NCBI RefSeq assembly: GCF_024029335.1
Contig: NZ_CP097116.1
Coordinates: forward strand, 806,001 to 870,000
Length of the DNA: 64,000 nt
Origin: Fructilactobacillus myrtifloralis
GTDB lineage: Bacteria; Bacillota; Bacilli; Lactobacillales; Lactobacillaceae
Reading direction: 5' to 3'
Part shown: one piece after another, positions 49,359 to 57,467 of the stretch
Numbering within the stretch: the stretch's first letter is position 1
Layout of the letters: each line of letters begins with the position of its first letter
The notes under the pieces: model-generated
Told to the model about the DNA's origin: nothing
Database searches by the model: none
The model's input: only the letters and a program-made list of their open reading frames with translations
Made by a program: the position numbers and the translations under genes

Positions 49359-49395
49359 AAAGTGGCGCACAAAATATGATTTTGTGCGCCACTTT
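49359..49395. terminator. Bidirectional terminator between the membrane protein and the AAA ATPase
   Basis: AAAGTGGCGCACAAAA (49359-49374) pairs perfectly with TTTTGTGCGCCACTTT (49380-49395), with a T run after it. Confidence 0.93.
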
Positions 49396-49463
49396 TTTTA
49401 TTTTGTTTTTGTCAGCTGGTGTAACCCAGCCTTGCTTAACTGTCATCCACTAGCAGTTATTTT

Positions 49464-50342
49464 TTACTGTGCTAATTCGTGCTTTGCTTTTTTAATTAAT
49501 CCAATGGCATCATCAAAGTCAGCAAGGCCTACTTTACACTTTGCTCCATCCCGCTCTACGGCATGCGAACTCGCATAAACCACTACGTTTAATAAATCTC
49601 CACCAGCAAATCCTTCCGTGTGCTCTAAAATTTGATCTAAATCAGCTGGCGTAAGGTCGACTGGCAATTTAGCTGGGATTAACTTTGCTAAGATTTTGCC
49701 CCGGGCTGCTTTTGCGGGTAGCGGAAATTCAATGTTTCCAATAATTCTCCGTAAAAAGGCTGGATCATAGTTTTTCCCAAAGTTAGTGGTAAAGATTGCA
49801 ATTCCGGAAAAATTATCCAACTCTAACAACATGACTGACTTCGTCAAGTTCACTGCCTGATCCGTGCTTTTCGTGACACTATCGAGCCGCCGACCCAAGA
49901 TGGAATCCGCTTCATCAAAGATTAAGACAGCATCTTGATCCTTGGCTTCTTTAAACAATAACTTGATATTTTTCGGCGTTTCCCCCACGTATTTGGATTC
50001 AATCTCAGCATAGTTAACCTTGATGATCTGCTTACCCAGTGCTTTGGCAATCGCTTCCGCCGCAAAACTCTTCCCGGTCCCAGGTAATCCATACAGGTTA
50101 ATGACAGTTCTTCCGCCTGTTGAATCAATTTCGCGTAACCCAAATTGATTATAGAGTAAATCATAATTTTCAATCTTGGAAAGCAAACTCTTGATTTGCG
50201 TGGCAACCTCGTCGGCAACAATTAAATTTTGCAAATCACGCTGGGGCTTTTCCACTGGAAAAACTAACTTAGGTGTGTTTGCTTGTGGCTTGATTTTTAA
50301 CGGACTAACTTTTCGTTCTCCCGATCGATCAACTTTAGCCAT
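49464..50342 (-). CDS. AAA ATPase, classical clade
   Basis: This 292-residue protein has one AAA module. Walker A is GLPGTGKS near residue 85, Walker B is LIFDEAD near residue 140, and the second region of homology holds the arginine finger (DPAFLRRIIGNIEFPLP). The ESKYVGET pore-loop-like stretch sits near residue 112. There is no membrane helix, protease or other effector domain, so it resembles ATPases of the spastin/Vps4/Cdc48 type that remodel proteins. It starts 13 bases after the TipAS-domain gene, with GGGAGGGG in the gap, and must be co-transcribed with it. The target is unknown; the neighbour is the obvious candidate substrate or adaptor. Confidence 0.88.
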   Translation of the reverse strand: MAKVDRSGERKVSPLKIKPQANTPKLVFPVEKPQRDLQNLIVADEVATQIKSLLSKIENYDLLYNQFGLREIDSTGGRTVINLYGLPGTGKSFAAEAIAKALGKQIIKVNYAEIESKYVGETPKNIKLLFKEAKDQDAVLIFDEADSILGRRLDSVTKSTDQAVNLTKSVMLLELDNFSGIAIFTTNFGKNYDPAFLRRIIGNIEFPLPAKAARGKILAKLIPAKLPVDLTPADLDQILEHTEGFAGGDLLNVVVYASSHAVERDGAKCKVGLADFDDAIGLIKKAKHELAQ

Positions 50343-50355
50343 TTTCCCCTCCCAT

Positions 50356-50790
50356 CTATAACTCGTTATCTAACGTCTCTTGCTGTTCTTCAATCCATTG
50401 ATTTTCTAATTGATCAACATACGTATCAATGGCAGCGTGGAGAAAATCAGGTAAATCTGGATCAATTTTAGCAAATTTCTTTTTAAACTTAGGATCATTG
50501 GCGTACATTTCGTTTAAGCCACTCAGCAACTCAATGCTCGGCTCATAAAAATTAAGCAGAAATTGATGCCATCTTACCATGATTTGTTGTACTTCTTCAC
50601 TATCCGGCGCCTGATCCTTAAGTTGAGCAAGGTCAACAAAAATTGCATCGCCCTCTTTTAAAATGGCGGCCTTTTCTGCCTCACTATAGTCATTCCAATG
50701 TTGCTTGGTTTGCTTAATCTCCTGATCACCATATTGCTCACTCAGGCGTCGTTCAAATTTAGCCTGCTTGTGTTTGTTTTTCTTTCCCAT
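50356..50790 (-). CDS. Stand-alone TipAS-domain protein
   Basis: This 144-residue protein matches the TipAS domain, the all-helical drug-binding half of MerR-type TipA regulators. Landmarks are HWNDYSEAEKAAI near residue 31, the GDAIFVDLAQL helix, VRWHQFLLNFYEPS near 72-85, then GLNEMYANDPKFKKKFAKI and FLHAAIDTYVDQLE. No DNA-binding MerR domain precedes it; instead there is a basic start, MGKKNKHKQAKFERR. In TipA the domain covalently traps thiopeptides through a cysteine, but no cysteine is visible here, so a ligand would bind differently. It is the first gene of a two-gene operon with an AAA ATPase. Confidence 0.8.
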   Translation of the reverse strand: MGKKNKHKQAKFERRLSEQYGDQEIKQTKQHWNDYSEAEKAAILKEGDAIFVDLAQLKDQAPDSEEVQQIMVRWHQFLLNFYEPSIELLSGLNEMYANDPKFKKKFAKIDPDLPDFLHAAIDTYVDQLENQWIEEQQETLDNEL

Positions 50791-50868
50791 CGCTATTCAC
50801 CTCCAAATTATAATAATATCAATCTTTTACCAAACATCATGTGAGATTCTACGAGAACACTTGCCACC

Positions 50869-50898
50869 ATCATATATTAGGAATAATCCAGTTGTCAA
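50869..50898 (-). promoter_or_regulatory. Promoter of the TipAS-AAA operon
   Basis: On the minus strand TTGACA (50893-50898, perfect -35) and TATGAT (50869-50874) are 18 bases apart. The leader would be about 70 bases. Confidence 0.6.
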
Positions 50899-50953
50899 TC
50901 TACTGCTGTCTGCTACTAAACTAATTCCCTTTCATCGCAAGGTTTAGCTTCAC

Positions 50954-51274
50954 CTAATCGCGTAAATAATGATGTTGCTCGTGTTTAACCACGTGCTCAC
51001 TGTGCTGGTAGGCCATCTCCACGATCGTCAAAATATGCGGATCATTCAAACTATACAGCATCCGTTTCCCCGTTCGTTGAGCGCTTACCAATTGATGTTT
51101 TTTTAGCAGCGCTAGTTGATGCGAGACGTTTGACTGCGATAACTGGAGCTTGGTAACGATTGTAGAAACATCGACCGGATTATTCTCCAGCAACAGTAAA
51201 ATTCGTAACCGCTCGGGGTTGACGAGCAGTTTGAAAATCTGACTGGTTTCCGTTAAATCAGATTGCTTTACCAT
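50954..51274 (-). CDS. ArsR/SmtB family metal-sensing repressor
   Basis: This 106-residue winged-helix protein is an ArsR-family regulator that leaves DNA on binding metal. The recognition helix region is QLSQSNVSHQLALLKKH at about residues 44-60. The last helix carries D78-x-H80-x10-H91-xx-H94, the alpha-5 site found in zinc/cobalt sensors of the CzrA type, and a histidine-rich tail follows. No CxC motif of CadC/ArsR alpha-3 sites is visible. It lies 16 bases after the CadD-like transporter in the same operon, so it likely controls that operon through the inverted repeat at 51878-51897. Confidence 0.88.
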   Translation of the reverse strand: MVKQSDLTETSQIFKLLVNPERLRILLLLENNPVDVSTIVTKLQLSQSNVSHQLALLKKHQLVSAQRTGKRMLYSLNDPHILTIVEMAYQHSEHVVKHEQHHYLRD

Positions 51275-51290
51275 GTTTTTCTCCTTTTCA

Positions 51291-51863
51291 TTATCTGATT
51301 AGTTCCCAGACGTGGGCAAGAAACCCACTGTCATAGAGAACGTAAATCCCAATCACGAAGTACGTCACGCGTAACAACCACTCACCATCATTGTGCAAAA
51401 ATCGGGTTACCACGGGAATCCGACCAAGTCGCCAGAGGAAAAGGACCACGATAACCGTCAAAAAGCCGAAGTAGCCGAGCGTTAGCAAAAAAACCGGCCA
51501 GGTTTGGCCCAATAACACTGGAATAAAAACGGACAAATTGCATCCTGCACAAACCACCAGGTAGGTTCCCAAAACGGTCAAAACCGGAGTACTTTTGCGG
51601 AATCGCGTTAGTTCAGCGTCATCATCCTCCGTACGAAAAGCGAGGTACAGCGGTAAAAATCCCAAGCCCCCGAGCACCCATTCTGGCAGCCAATGAGCAA
51701 GGGTTTGGCCTAGCCCATAACTGAGCACGAGCAGGAGCCACAACCCAAGCAAGTAGCCGAGTAAGACCTCCCCAAAGGAATATTTTTGTAAAAAAAACAG
51801 CAAGATCACAAAGAAATCGAGATTGACGGCCAGAAAGGTCAACGTCATTAACCACCAATTCAT
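51291..51863 (-). CDS. CadD family cadmium/cation resistance transporter
   Basis: This 190-residue membrane protein has five to six spans and resembles CadD-type cation exporters. The conserved motif in the fourth span reads VVCAGCNLSVFIPVL at about residues 104-118, and the start MNWWLMTLTFLAVNLDFFVILLFF has the paired N-D of the family. Its own ribosome binding site is AAAGGATGATAAT. Together with the downstream ArsR-type gene it forms a metal-resistance unit. The sensor's CzrA-like site suggests zinc or cobalt at least as much as cadmium. Confidence 0.82.
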   Translation of the reverse strand: MNWWLMTLTFLAVNLDFFVILLFFLQKYSFGEVLLGYLLGLWLLLVLSYGLGQTLAHWLPEWVLGGLGFLPLYLAFRTEDDDAELTRFRKSTPVLTVLGTYLVVCAGCNLSVFIPVLLGQTWPVFLLTLGYFGFLTVIVVLFLWRLGRIPVVTRFLHNDGEWLLRVTYFVIGIYVLYDSGFLAHVWELIR

Positions 51864-51877
51864 ATTATCATCCTTTC

Positions 51878-51910
51878 ATATGAAAATAATAACATATAAA
51901 GGTCTGACAA
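51878..51910 (-). promoter_or_regulatory. Promoter and candidate ArsR operator for the CadD operon
   Basis: On the minus strand TTGTCA (51905-51910) and TATTTT (51883-51888) are 16 bases apart. The inverted repeat ATATG (51878-51882) / CATAT (51893-51897) overlaps the -10 and spacer, as expected for an ArsR-family operator. Confidence 0.5.
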
Positions 51911-51913
51911 CCA

Positions 51914-51954
51914 AAAAAGAGCTCCAACTGTGGAAAGCAGCTGGAGCTCTTTTT
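51914..51954. terminator. Terminator of the methionine importer operon
   Basis: AAAAGAGCTCCA (51915-51926) pairs with TGGAGCTCTTTT (51942-51953). The A run gives the minus-strand U tract. It lies directly upstream of the CadD promoter. Confidence 0.92.
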
Positions 51955-51964
51955 AACTATTTAC

Positions 51965-52669
51965 TTAGGCTTTGGAACTGTGGTCAATCCACCGGGCCCA
52001 TGCGTCCCCCACGACTTGAATGATTAAGACCATAATCACTACCAGAATCGTGGCCACGAGGGTAGTATCGTTGGCAAACCGGTTGTACCCGTACGAGATG
52101 GCCATGTTTCCGAGTCCACCAGCTCCGATGGCTCCGGCCATTGCCGTTAACCCGACTAAACTAATCAGTGTTACCGTCGATACCCGAATCAATTCCGGAA
52201 AGGCTTCGCTCAGGTAAACACCGGAAATGATGTCCCAGTTACTTGATCCCAGTGATTGGGCCGATTCAATGGTTCCCTGGTTCACACTCTGCAAGGCAAC
52301 CTGCACTTGCCGAGCGTAGAACGGAAAGACCCCGACAGACAACGGAACGAGGGCAGCCGTCGTCCCAATTTGGGTTCCCACGATCTTTTGTGTTACTGGA
52401 GCAATGAAGGCCAGCAAGATAATGAAGGGAATCGCCCGGAATAGGGAAACCACTTTATCCACAACGTTAAAGATGATTTTGTTCGGTAAAATCCCATCTG
52501 AATCAAACAGCACGAGGGCAATCCCAAAGATTAATCCGGCAATCCCCCCAAAGATGGCTGACCAAAACGTCATGTATAACGTTTGTACGATGGAAGTCCA
52601 CCACCCGGTTTCTCCTGTCCAACCCTGCTGCACTACATTCGGAAAGTTTGTAATAAACCACTCTTTCAT
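51965..52669 (-). CDS. metI: Methionine ABC transporter permease MetI
   Basis: This 234-residue permease forms the homodimeric channel of the methionine importer. It has about five spans and the coupling loop SAQSLGSSNWDIISGVYLSEAFPEL at about residues 133-157, followed by GLTAMAGAIGAGGLGNMAI, both diagnostic of MetI. Its ATG overlaps the metN stop by one base (TAATG). It is last in the operon. Confidence 0.93.
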   Translation of the reverse strand: MKEWFITNFPNVVQQGWTGETGWWTSIVQTLYMTFWSAIFGGIAGLIFGIALVLFDSDGILPNKIIFNVVDKVVSLFRAIPFIILLAFIAPVTQKIVGTQIGTTAALVPLSVGVFPFYARQVQVALQSVNQGTIESAQSLGSSNWDIISGVYLSEAFPELIRVSTVTLISLVGLTAMAGAIGAGGLGNMAISYGYNRFANDTTLVATILVVIMVLIIQVVGDAWARWIDHSSKA

Positions 52670-53724
52670 TACTTTGCACCTCTCAATTCAGTTACTTGGA
52701 CGTCTAATTGTTTCAGATAATCAAGGGCGGCGCTGACCTGGTCGTCCGCTCCATTCAGTTCCACAATCATGATGCCGACCGGTTGACTCCCAAATTCTTC
52801 GATGTCAGCGTACACGATACTAGCCGAAACTTGGTACTTCGCATACAGATCCACGATGATTGGTTGTGAAATTTCTTGAGAGTAGTAGACCAACTTCACT
52901 AAGTTCCGGGACGCGGTATCAATGTTCATGGACTGCAAAATGGCAAGGGCATCAAAGTCATTTCCAACAATCTTGCGGGTGACCGGATTAGTCGATTCCA
53001 CAAAGACTTCAATCAAACTACCCCGTTCTACCACTTTTCCTTGGTCCATGATAACCACTTGGTCACAAATCCGCTTGATGGCATCCATTTCATGAGTAAT
53101 CAGAATGACCGTTAACCCATACTTTTGGTTTAATTCTTTCAATAAATCTAAAATCTGGTTGGTGTTTTCCGGATCTAACGCGGAAGTTGCTTCGTCAGAG
53201 ATCAGAATTTCTGGATCGTTGGCCAGGGCCCGGGCAATGGCGACCCGTTGTTGTTGCCCCCCGGAGAGTTGGGCGGGATAGTGTTTGGCGTAATCGGACA
53301 ACCCGACATCAGCCAATAATTGTTGCGCCTTCGCTGCGATTTTCTTTTCCTTTAACCCACTGTGCTTTAGGGCAAAAGCCACGTTTTCCAATACCGTTTT
53401 TTGGTTCAACAGGTTATAGTGTTGGAAAATCATCCCAATTTTGCGCCGTTCCGTTCGGAGTTCGCGGGCACTAATCTCCGTGGTTCCGTGTTCGTCCTTT
53501 TTAAAGAACTGCTTACCGAGGACGGAAACTTCCCCACTCGTTGGTTGTTGCAATAAGTTAATCGTGCGAACTAACGTTGATTTTCCGGCTCCCGAGTACC
53601 CGGCGATCCCAAAGATCTGCCCGGCTGGAATGCTGAAGCTCACGTCGGAAACGGCGTGAATCGTTTGTTTATCCTGCTTAAAATCAACTGAAACATTTTT
53701 AAAGTTAACGCTGGTTTCCGTCAT
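52669..53724 (-). CDS. metN: Methionine ABC transporter ATPase MetN
   Basis: This 351-residue ATPase drives methionine uptake. Walker [10 protein letters not shown] lies near residue 40. The Q-loop MIFQHYNLL, signature LSGGQQQR, Walker [13 protein letters not shown] and switch histidine LITHEMD follow. The C-terminal about 85 residues form the NIL/C2 domain ([22 protein letters not shown]), which binds internal methionine and inhibits transport. TAAGGAGG precedes the ATG. Confidence 0.95.
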   Translation of the reverse strand: MTETSVNFKNVSVDFKQDKQTIHAVSDVSFSIPAGQIFGIAGYSGAGKSTLVRTINLLQQPTSGEVSVLGKQFFKKDEHGTTEISARELRTERRKIGMIFQHYNLLNQKTVLENVAFALKHSGLKEKKIAAKAQQLLADVGLSDYAKHYPAQLSGGQQQRVAIARALANDPEILISDEATSALDPENTNQILDLLKELNQKYGLTVILITHEMDAIKRICDQVVIMDQGKVVERGSLIEVFVESTNPVTRKIVGNDFDALAILQSMNIDTASRNLVKLVYYSQEISQPIIVDLYAKYQVSASIVYADIEEFGSQPVGIMIVELNGADDQVSAALDYLKQLDVQVTELRGAK

Positions 53725-53738
53725 CGGAAAAATCCTCC

Positions 53739-54920
53739 TTATTCGTGGTGCGGTTGAAATAGTTGCAATTTGCCAATCCGTTGACAGGCTTCCCGTAACC
53801 GGGCGGGACTGGTTAGCAGGCCAATCCGGACGTAATGATCGCCTTCGGAGCCAAAGCCCTTCCCAGGTGCTACCGCCACCGCTGCTTGCTCTAACAACAA
53901 ATCGGCGAACGATTCAGACGTATATCCCGAAGGAACCGGCATCCAGGAGAAAAATGAACCCCCTGCTGGCGTCGCTTTCCAGCCAATCTCAGCCGCGGCC
54001 GTTTCAAATGCGTGTCGGCGCGTGGTATATAACTGGGCTAAGGCAGTGACGGAATCCTGGGGTCCCGTTAGAGCCGCAATTGCCGCTTCCTGAACTGCCG
54101 GAAACACACTCACGAAGAGTTGGGCCTGCAGGTCATTGAGGGCAGCAATCAAATCTGGATTGCCGACGGCAAACCCAATCCGCCAGCCGGCCATGTTATA
54201 GGTCTTTGACAACGTCGAAAACTCAAGTCCCACGGTTTTGGCACCCGGAGTTTGTAAGAAACTCAGAGGCTGTTGGTGGTTCCCGAGGGCTCCGTAAGCA
54301 AAATCATGAATAATGCCAATCTGGTTTTGCTTGGCAAACTGCACGGTTTCTGCAAAGAAGTCCGCCGTCGCCACGGCTCCCGTTGGATTATTGGGATAAT
54401 TTAAGTAGAGCAACTTGGCCAATTGCTTACTTTTTGTACTTATCTTATCATAATCCGGCAAAAAATGGTTACTAGCCCGAAGCGGAACCAGTTCCACCTC
54501 CACATCAGCCAGGTGCGTTCCGGATAAATAGTCGGGATAACCGGGATTTGGTAACAAGATCCGGTCGCCGGGATTTAAAACGGCGAGGGGCAGTTCAACC
54601 AGTCCGGTCTTTGAACCTCCCAAAATAGCAACTTCCGTCTCGGGATCCACGTCCACTTGGTAGTGGTCATGATAATAAGTCGCCACCGATTGTTTTAAGG
54701 CTGGGAGTCCTGCAAAGGGAGAGTACTGCTGATTTTCTGGCTTGGCAACGGCCGCTTGCATCGCTTTGACAATGTTAGTCGGCGTCGGCTGGTCGGGATT
54801 ACCCTGCCCCAGATTAATCACATCCGCCCCCGTCGCAATTTTTTGGTTCACCTTCTGCACTAACGTGGCAAAAAAATGTTGGGGCAACCGTTGCACCGCC
54901 GCTGATTCTGTAAAATGCAT
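53739..54920 (-). CDS. PLP-dependent class I/II aminotransferase
   Basis: This 393-residue aminotransferase has fold type I motifs: NPGYPDYLSG, LNYPNNPTGAVA near residue 170, IIHDFAYG, and the PLP lysine in STLSKTYNMAGWRIGF. The sequence style resembles the alanine/LL-DAP aminotransferase subgroup. Its location between metQ and metN under a methionine T-box suggests a role in methionine metabolism, for example transamination of 2-oxo-4-methylthiobutyrate, but that is inferred only from context. GGGGAGGAG precedes the ATG. Confidence 0.88.
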   Translation of the reverse strand: MHFTESAAVQRLPQHFFATLVQKVNQKIATGADVINLGQGNPDQPTPTNIVKAMQAAVAKPENQQYSPFAGLPALKQSVATYYHDHYQVDVDPETEVAILGGSKTGLVELPLAVLNPGDRILLPNPGYPDYLSGTHLADVEVELVPLRASNHFLPDYDKISTKSKQLAKLLYLNYPNNPTGAVATADFFAETVQFAKQNQIGIIHDFAYGALGNHQQPLSFLQTPGAKTVGLEFSTLSKTYNMAGWRIGFAVGNPDLIAALNDLQAQLFVSVFPAVQEAAIAALTGPQDSVTALAQLYTTRRHAFETAAAEIGWKATPAGGSFFSWMPVPSGYTSESFADLLLEQAAVAVAPGKGFGSEGDHYVRIGLLTSPARLREACQRIGKLQLFQPHHE

Positions 54921-54954
54921 GTCACTCCTCCCCTTTCACTTGAACTTGTCCGCT

Positions 54955-55803
54955 TTATTTAAGCTTTAAATTCCAGGCTGGAACTTGTAGCCCCTTGTAA
55001 TTCTTTTGAATAACCCGTTCGGTTTCCTTCGTTTGAAAGGCCTTCACTACATTTTGTAAGTCCTTGTTATGCTTTTGTTCCTTATTAGCCGCAATCAGGT
55101 TGATCCATGGTTTCGATTGCTTGTTCAACGGTTCTTTGAAAATCGTCTTATCTGGACTTAAGTGGGCCGTTTGCGCGTAGTTAGTGTTGACAACTGCTGC
55201 TGCCGCATCATTTAACGTCCGTGCTGTTTGAGAAGCATCCACTTCTTTAATGTTTAGGTTCTTTGAGTTCGCCTTAATGTCCTTCACCGTCAACAGTTTG
55301 TGCGGATCCCCGCCCAGTTTAATTAACCCGGCTTCTTTCAGAACCTGGAGCGACCGACTTTCGTTTGTCGCGTCATTTGGAATTGCAATCGTAGCTCCAT
55401 CTGGAATTTCTTTCACGTCCCGGTATTGCGTTGAATACAATCTGATGGGTGTAATCACCGTGTCTCCAATCGACACAATGTTCGAATGGTGTTGCTGGTT
55501 CCAATTCTTCAAGAAGGCATAGTGTTGGAAGGAGTTAATGTCAACGGCGTGTTGACTCAACGCAGTATTCGGTTGGGTGTAATCCGTAAAGTGGACAAAT
55601 TTCAATTTGATCTTATATTTCTCGCGGGCCGTTTTAGCTACTGACTGCCAAATCTCATCATCCGCTTTGGACCCACTCATGAGACCGACCTTCACTTCCT
55701 TCTCATTTTGCGTAGTGGCTTGGGGAGCAAAACTGAACCAGCCAATCACTGCGATTACTAATAATACGATAATGCCGATAATCCACTTCGTTGTCTTTTT
55801 CAT
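54955..55803 (-). CDS. metQ: Methionine-binding protein MetQ (NlpA family) without a lipobox
   Basis: This 282-residue solute-binding protein delivers methionine to MetNI. The NlpA-type body shows VKVGLMSGSKADDEIWQSVA, HAVDINSFQHYAFLKNWNQQ and AAAAVVNTNYAQTAHLSP as landmarks. The N-terminus MKKTTKWIIGIIVLLVIAVIGWFSFAPQ is a signal-anchor-like helix with no cysteine, so there is no lipoprotein processing site as in usual MetQ. It may remain attached by the uncleaved helix. It is first in the operon, preceded by AGGTG and the T-box leader. Confidence 0.9.
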   Translation of the reverse strand: MKKTTKWIIGIIVLLVIAVIGWFSFAPQATTQNEKEVKVGLMSGSKADDEIWQSVAKTAREKYKIKLKFVHFTDYTQPNTALSQHAVDINSFQHYAFLKNWNQQHHSNIVSIGDTVITPIRLYSTQYRDVKEIPDGATIAIPNDATNESRSLQVLKEAGLIKLGGDPHKLLTVKDIKANSKNLNIKEVDASQTARTLNDAAAAVVNTNYAQTAHLSPDKTIFKEPLNKQSKPWINLIAANKEQKHNKDLQNVVKAFQTKETERVIQKNYKGLQVPAWNLKLK

Positions 55804-55847
55804 GCCATTTCACCTCATAATTTAGTATTAGTTACTTTTAAATAAAC

Positions 55848-56140
55848 AAAAAAAGCATCCATCCTAACTAAAGGACGAATGCTTTCGTGGTACCACCTTA
55901 ATTCACAAGTACAGTTCTGCTTGAACTAGCCTTGCCTCAAAAACTGCTCCAATTGACGCGTCTCGATTAGAACAATTTTGCTGAGATATCGGTCGCAACC
56001 CCGCCACTAGCTAACAATTGCTTGCTCACTAATGATTGATTCAGAACCCATCTTCTTTGCCTGCCTTTCATCCCTTTGCACCACCCAGAGACTCTCTTGG
56101 AAATTTCAGCAAATACTCAGTTCCTCAATTTCGTTTATTT
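55848..56140 (-). ncRNA. T-box riboswitch, methionine type (AUG specifier)
   Basis: The leader of the metQ operon is a T-box. The conserved T-box motif GGTGGTACCACG lies at 55886-55897 on the minus strand. The terminator is GCATTCGTCCT / AGGATGGATGC followed by seven U residues (55848-55882). In stem I the S-turn pair AGTA...GAA flanks the specifier loop, and the triplet after GAAG is ATG (56051-56049), the methionine codon. Uncharged tRNA-Met would favour antitermination and transcription of the importer when methionine is short. Confidence 0.93.
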
Positions 56141-56148
56141 AATTGGTT

Positions 56149-56180
56149 ATTATACTAAGTGACCTCACCGTAAAAGTCAA
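56149..56180 (-). promoter_or_regulatory. Promoter of the T-box / metQ operon
   Basis: On the minus strand TTGACT (56175-56180) precedes TATAAT (56149-56154) by 20 bases, or TAGTAT by 17. The latter spacing is the more likely use. Confidence 0.6.
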
Positions 56181-56233
56181 CCATCAAATTAACTTTTTCT
56201 TAAAAAAGGAGCCGGAGACCTCCGCCGAGGACT

Positions 56234-56259
56234 TCCTGGTGTTTCCAACCAGGATTTTT
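56234..56259 (+). promoter_or_regulatory. Hairpin with short T run in the men operon leader
   Basis: TCCTGGT (56234-56240) pairs with ACCAGGA (56248-56254), followed by TTTTT. It stands about 55 bases before menF and could be an attenuator. Upstream lies another GGAG...CTCC pairing near 56209-56223. No riboswitch class is recognised. Confidence 0.4.
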
Positions 56260-56312
56260 GGTAAGCTTAAGCTATGGATTTCGGCTTAAATTGATTGATA
56301 GGGATGACAACC

Positions 56313-57467
56313 ATGCAACCGCAAACTGACCAACTACTCAATGCCTTTGATTACTATCAAGATGGCGCATTTTTTTCTGACCCTGAGCATCACATCGAAC
56401 TGATTGGGCTAGGGCAAGCTAGCCGCTTACAAAACTTTACCCTACCAGAACTAGTGACCTGGCACCAACAGCAGAACCACCCCGTATTTGGGGGATTCCC
56501 GTTTGACCAGCAACTAACTGGAACCAGCCAATTGATGAACGGAACGATGCTCGCCCCAGCTTACGTCATCAACACCGTGACGGGAACCGAATGGGGCCGT
56601 CGCCCGAGCCCCAAACCGGCAGCGCCGGCTCGTCCCATTCACTTGCTCCGGCGAACGATTGAAACTGACTGGCAGGACCGGGTCGCGCCCGTCCTCCGTA
56701 CCCTCCAAACTGATGCCCAGAAACAAAAGGTTGTGCTTGGCATGCAGGAACAATGGCAGCTAAGTGCGCCGTTACGGGCGAGCCAACTAATTCGCGCTCT
56801 GCTCCGCGATCAACCCCATACATATCACTTTTTTCTTAAACATCACGACGAACTCTTTCTATCAGCTACGCCGGAACGGCTCGTCCGCCTCCACCAGGGC
56901 AAGCTGGCGACGGCGGCCGTGGCCGGCTCTGTTCGCCGGGGAGCCACGGCCACCGAAGACAAGCACTTGGCAACCGCGTTACAGGCTGATTCGAAAAACC
57001 AAGCTGAACACCAGCTGGTCGTTACAGAAATTCAACGGCGCCTCCGGCCCTGGGCCCATTTGCAGCCAGTTGCAAGCCCGCAGATCCTTACGACTCCCCA
57101 AATTCAACATTTGTACACGCCAATTACAGGTTCCATTACCCAGCAAGCTTCCCTGTGGCAACTTGTCACTGCCCTTCATCCCACGCCCGCGCTCGGTGGA
57201 GTGCCTACCGCCTGGGCCCAAGTAACCATTCGGGCCACGGAACGGTGCCCACGGGGCCTCTTTGCGGCTCCGGTTGGTTACGCTCTTCCCAATGGGGACG
57301 GAGAATTTGTCATCGGGATTCGTTCCCTCTGGAGCCATGCCCAACGGGTAAACTTATTTGCCGGAGCTGGTATCCTTGCCGCGTCTACGTTGGCAGCTGA
57401 AGCTCGAGAAATTCAATTGAAAACCCGACCAATGCAACAGATTTTAAAGGAGCAAGTTGATGATTGA
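56313..57467 (+). CDS. menF: Isochorismate synthase MenF
   Basis: This 384-residue enzyme converts chorismate to isochorismate, the first step of menaquinone synthesis. The chorismate-binding C-terminal half shows VAGSVRRGATATEDKHLA near residues 205-222, the LHPTPALGGVP segment, and ERCPRGLFAAPVGYA with GDGEFVIGIRS. I prefer the ATG at 56313 (MQPQTDQLL) because AGGG lies nine bases upstream; an ATG at 56304 is the alternative. It overlaps menD by eight bases. It heads menF-menD-menH-menC. Confidence 0.92.
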   Translation: MQPQTDQLLNAFDYYQDGAFFSDPEHHIELIGLGQASRLQNFTLPELVTWHQQQNHPVFGGFPFDQQLTGTSQLMNGTMLAPAYVINTVTGTEWGRRPSPKPAAPARPIHLLRRTIETDWQDRVAPVLRTLQTDAQKQKVVLGMQEQWQLSAPLRASQLIRALLRDQPHTYHFFLKHHDELFLSATPERLVRLHQGKLATAAVAGSVRRGATATEDKHLATALQADSKNQAEHQLVVTEIQRRLRPWAHLQPVASPQILTTPQIQHLYTPITGSITQQASLWQLVTALHPTPALGGVPTAWAQVTIRATERCPRGLFAAPVGYALPNGDGEFVIGIRSLWSHAQRVNLFAGAGILAASTLAAEAREIQLKTRPMQQILKEQVDD

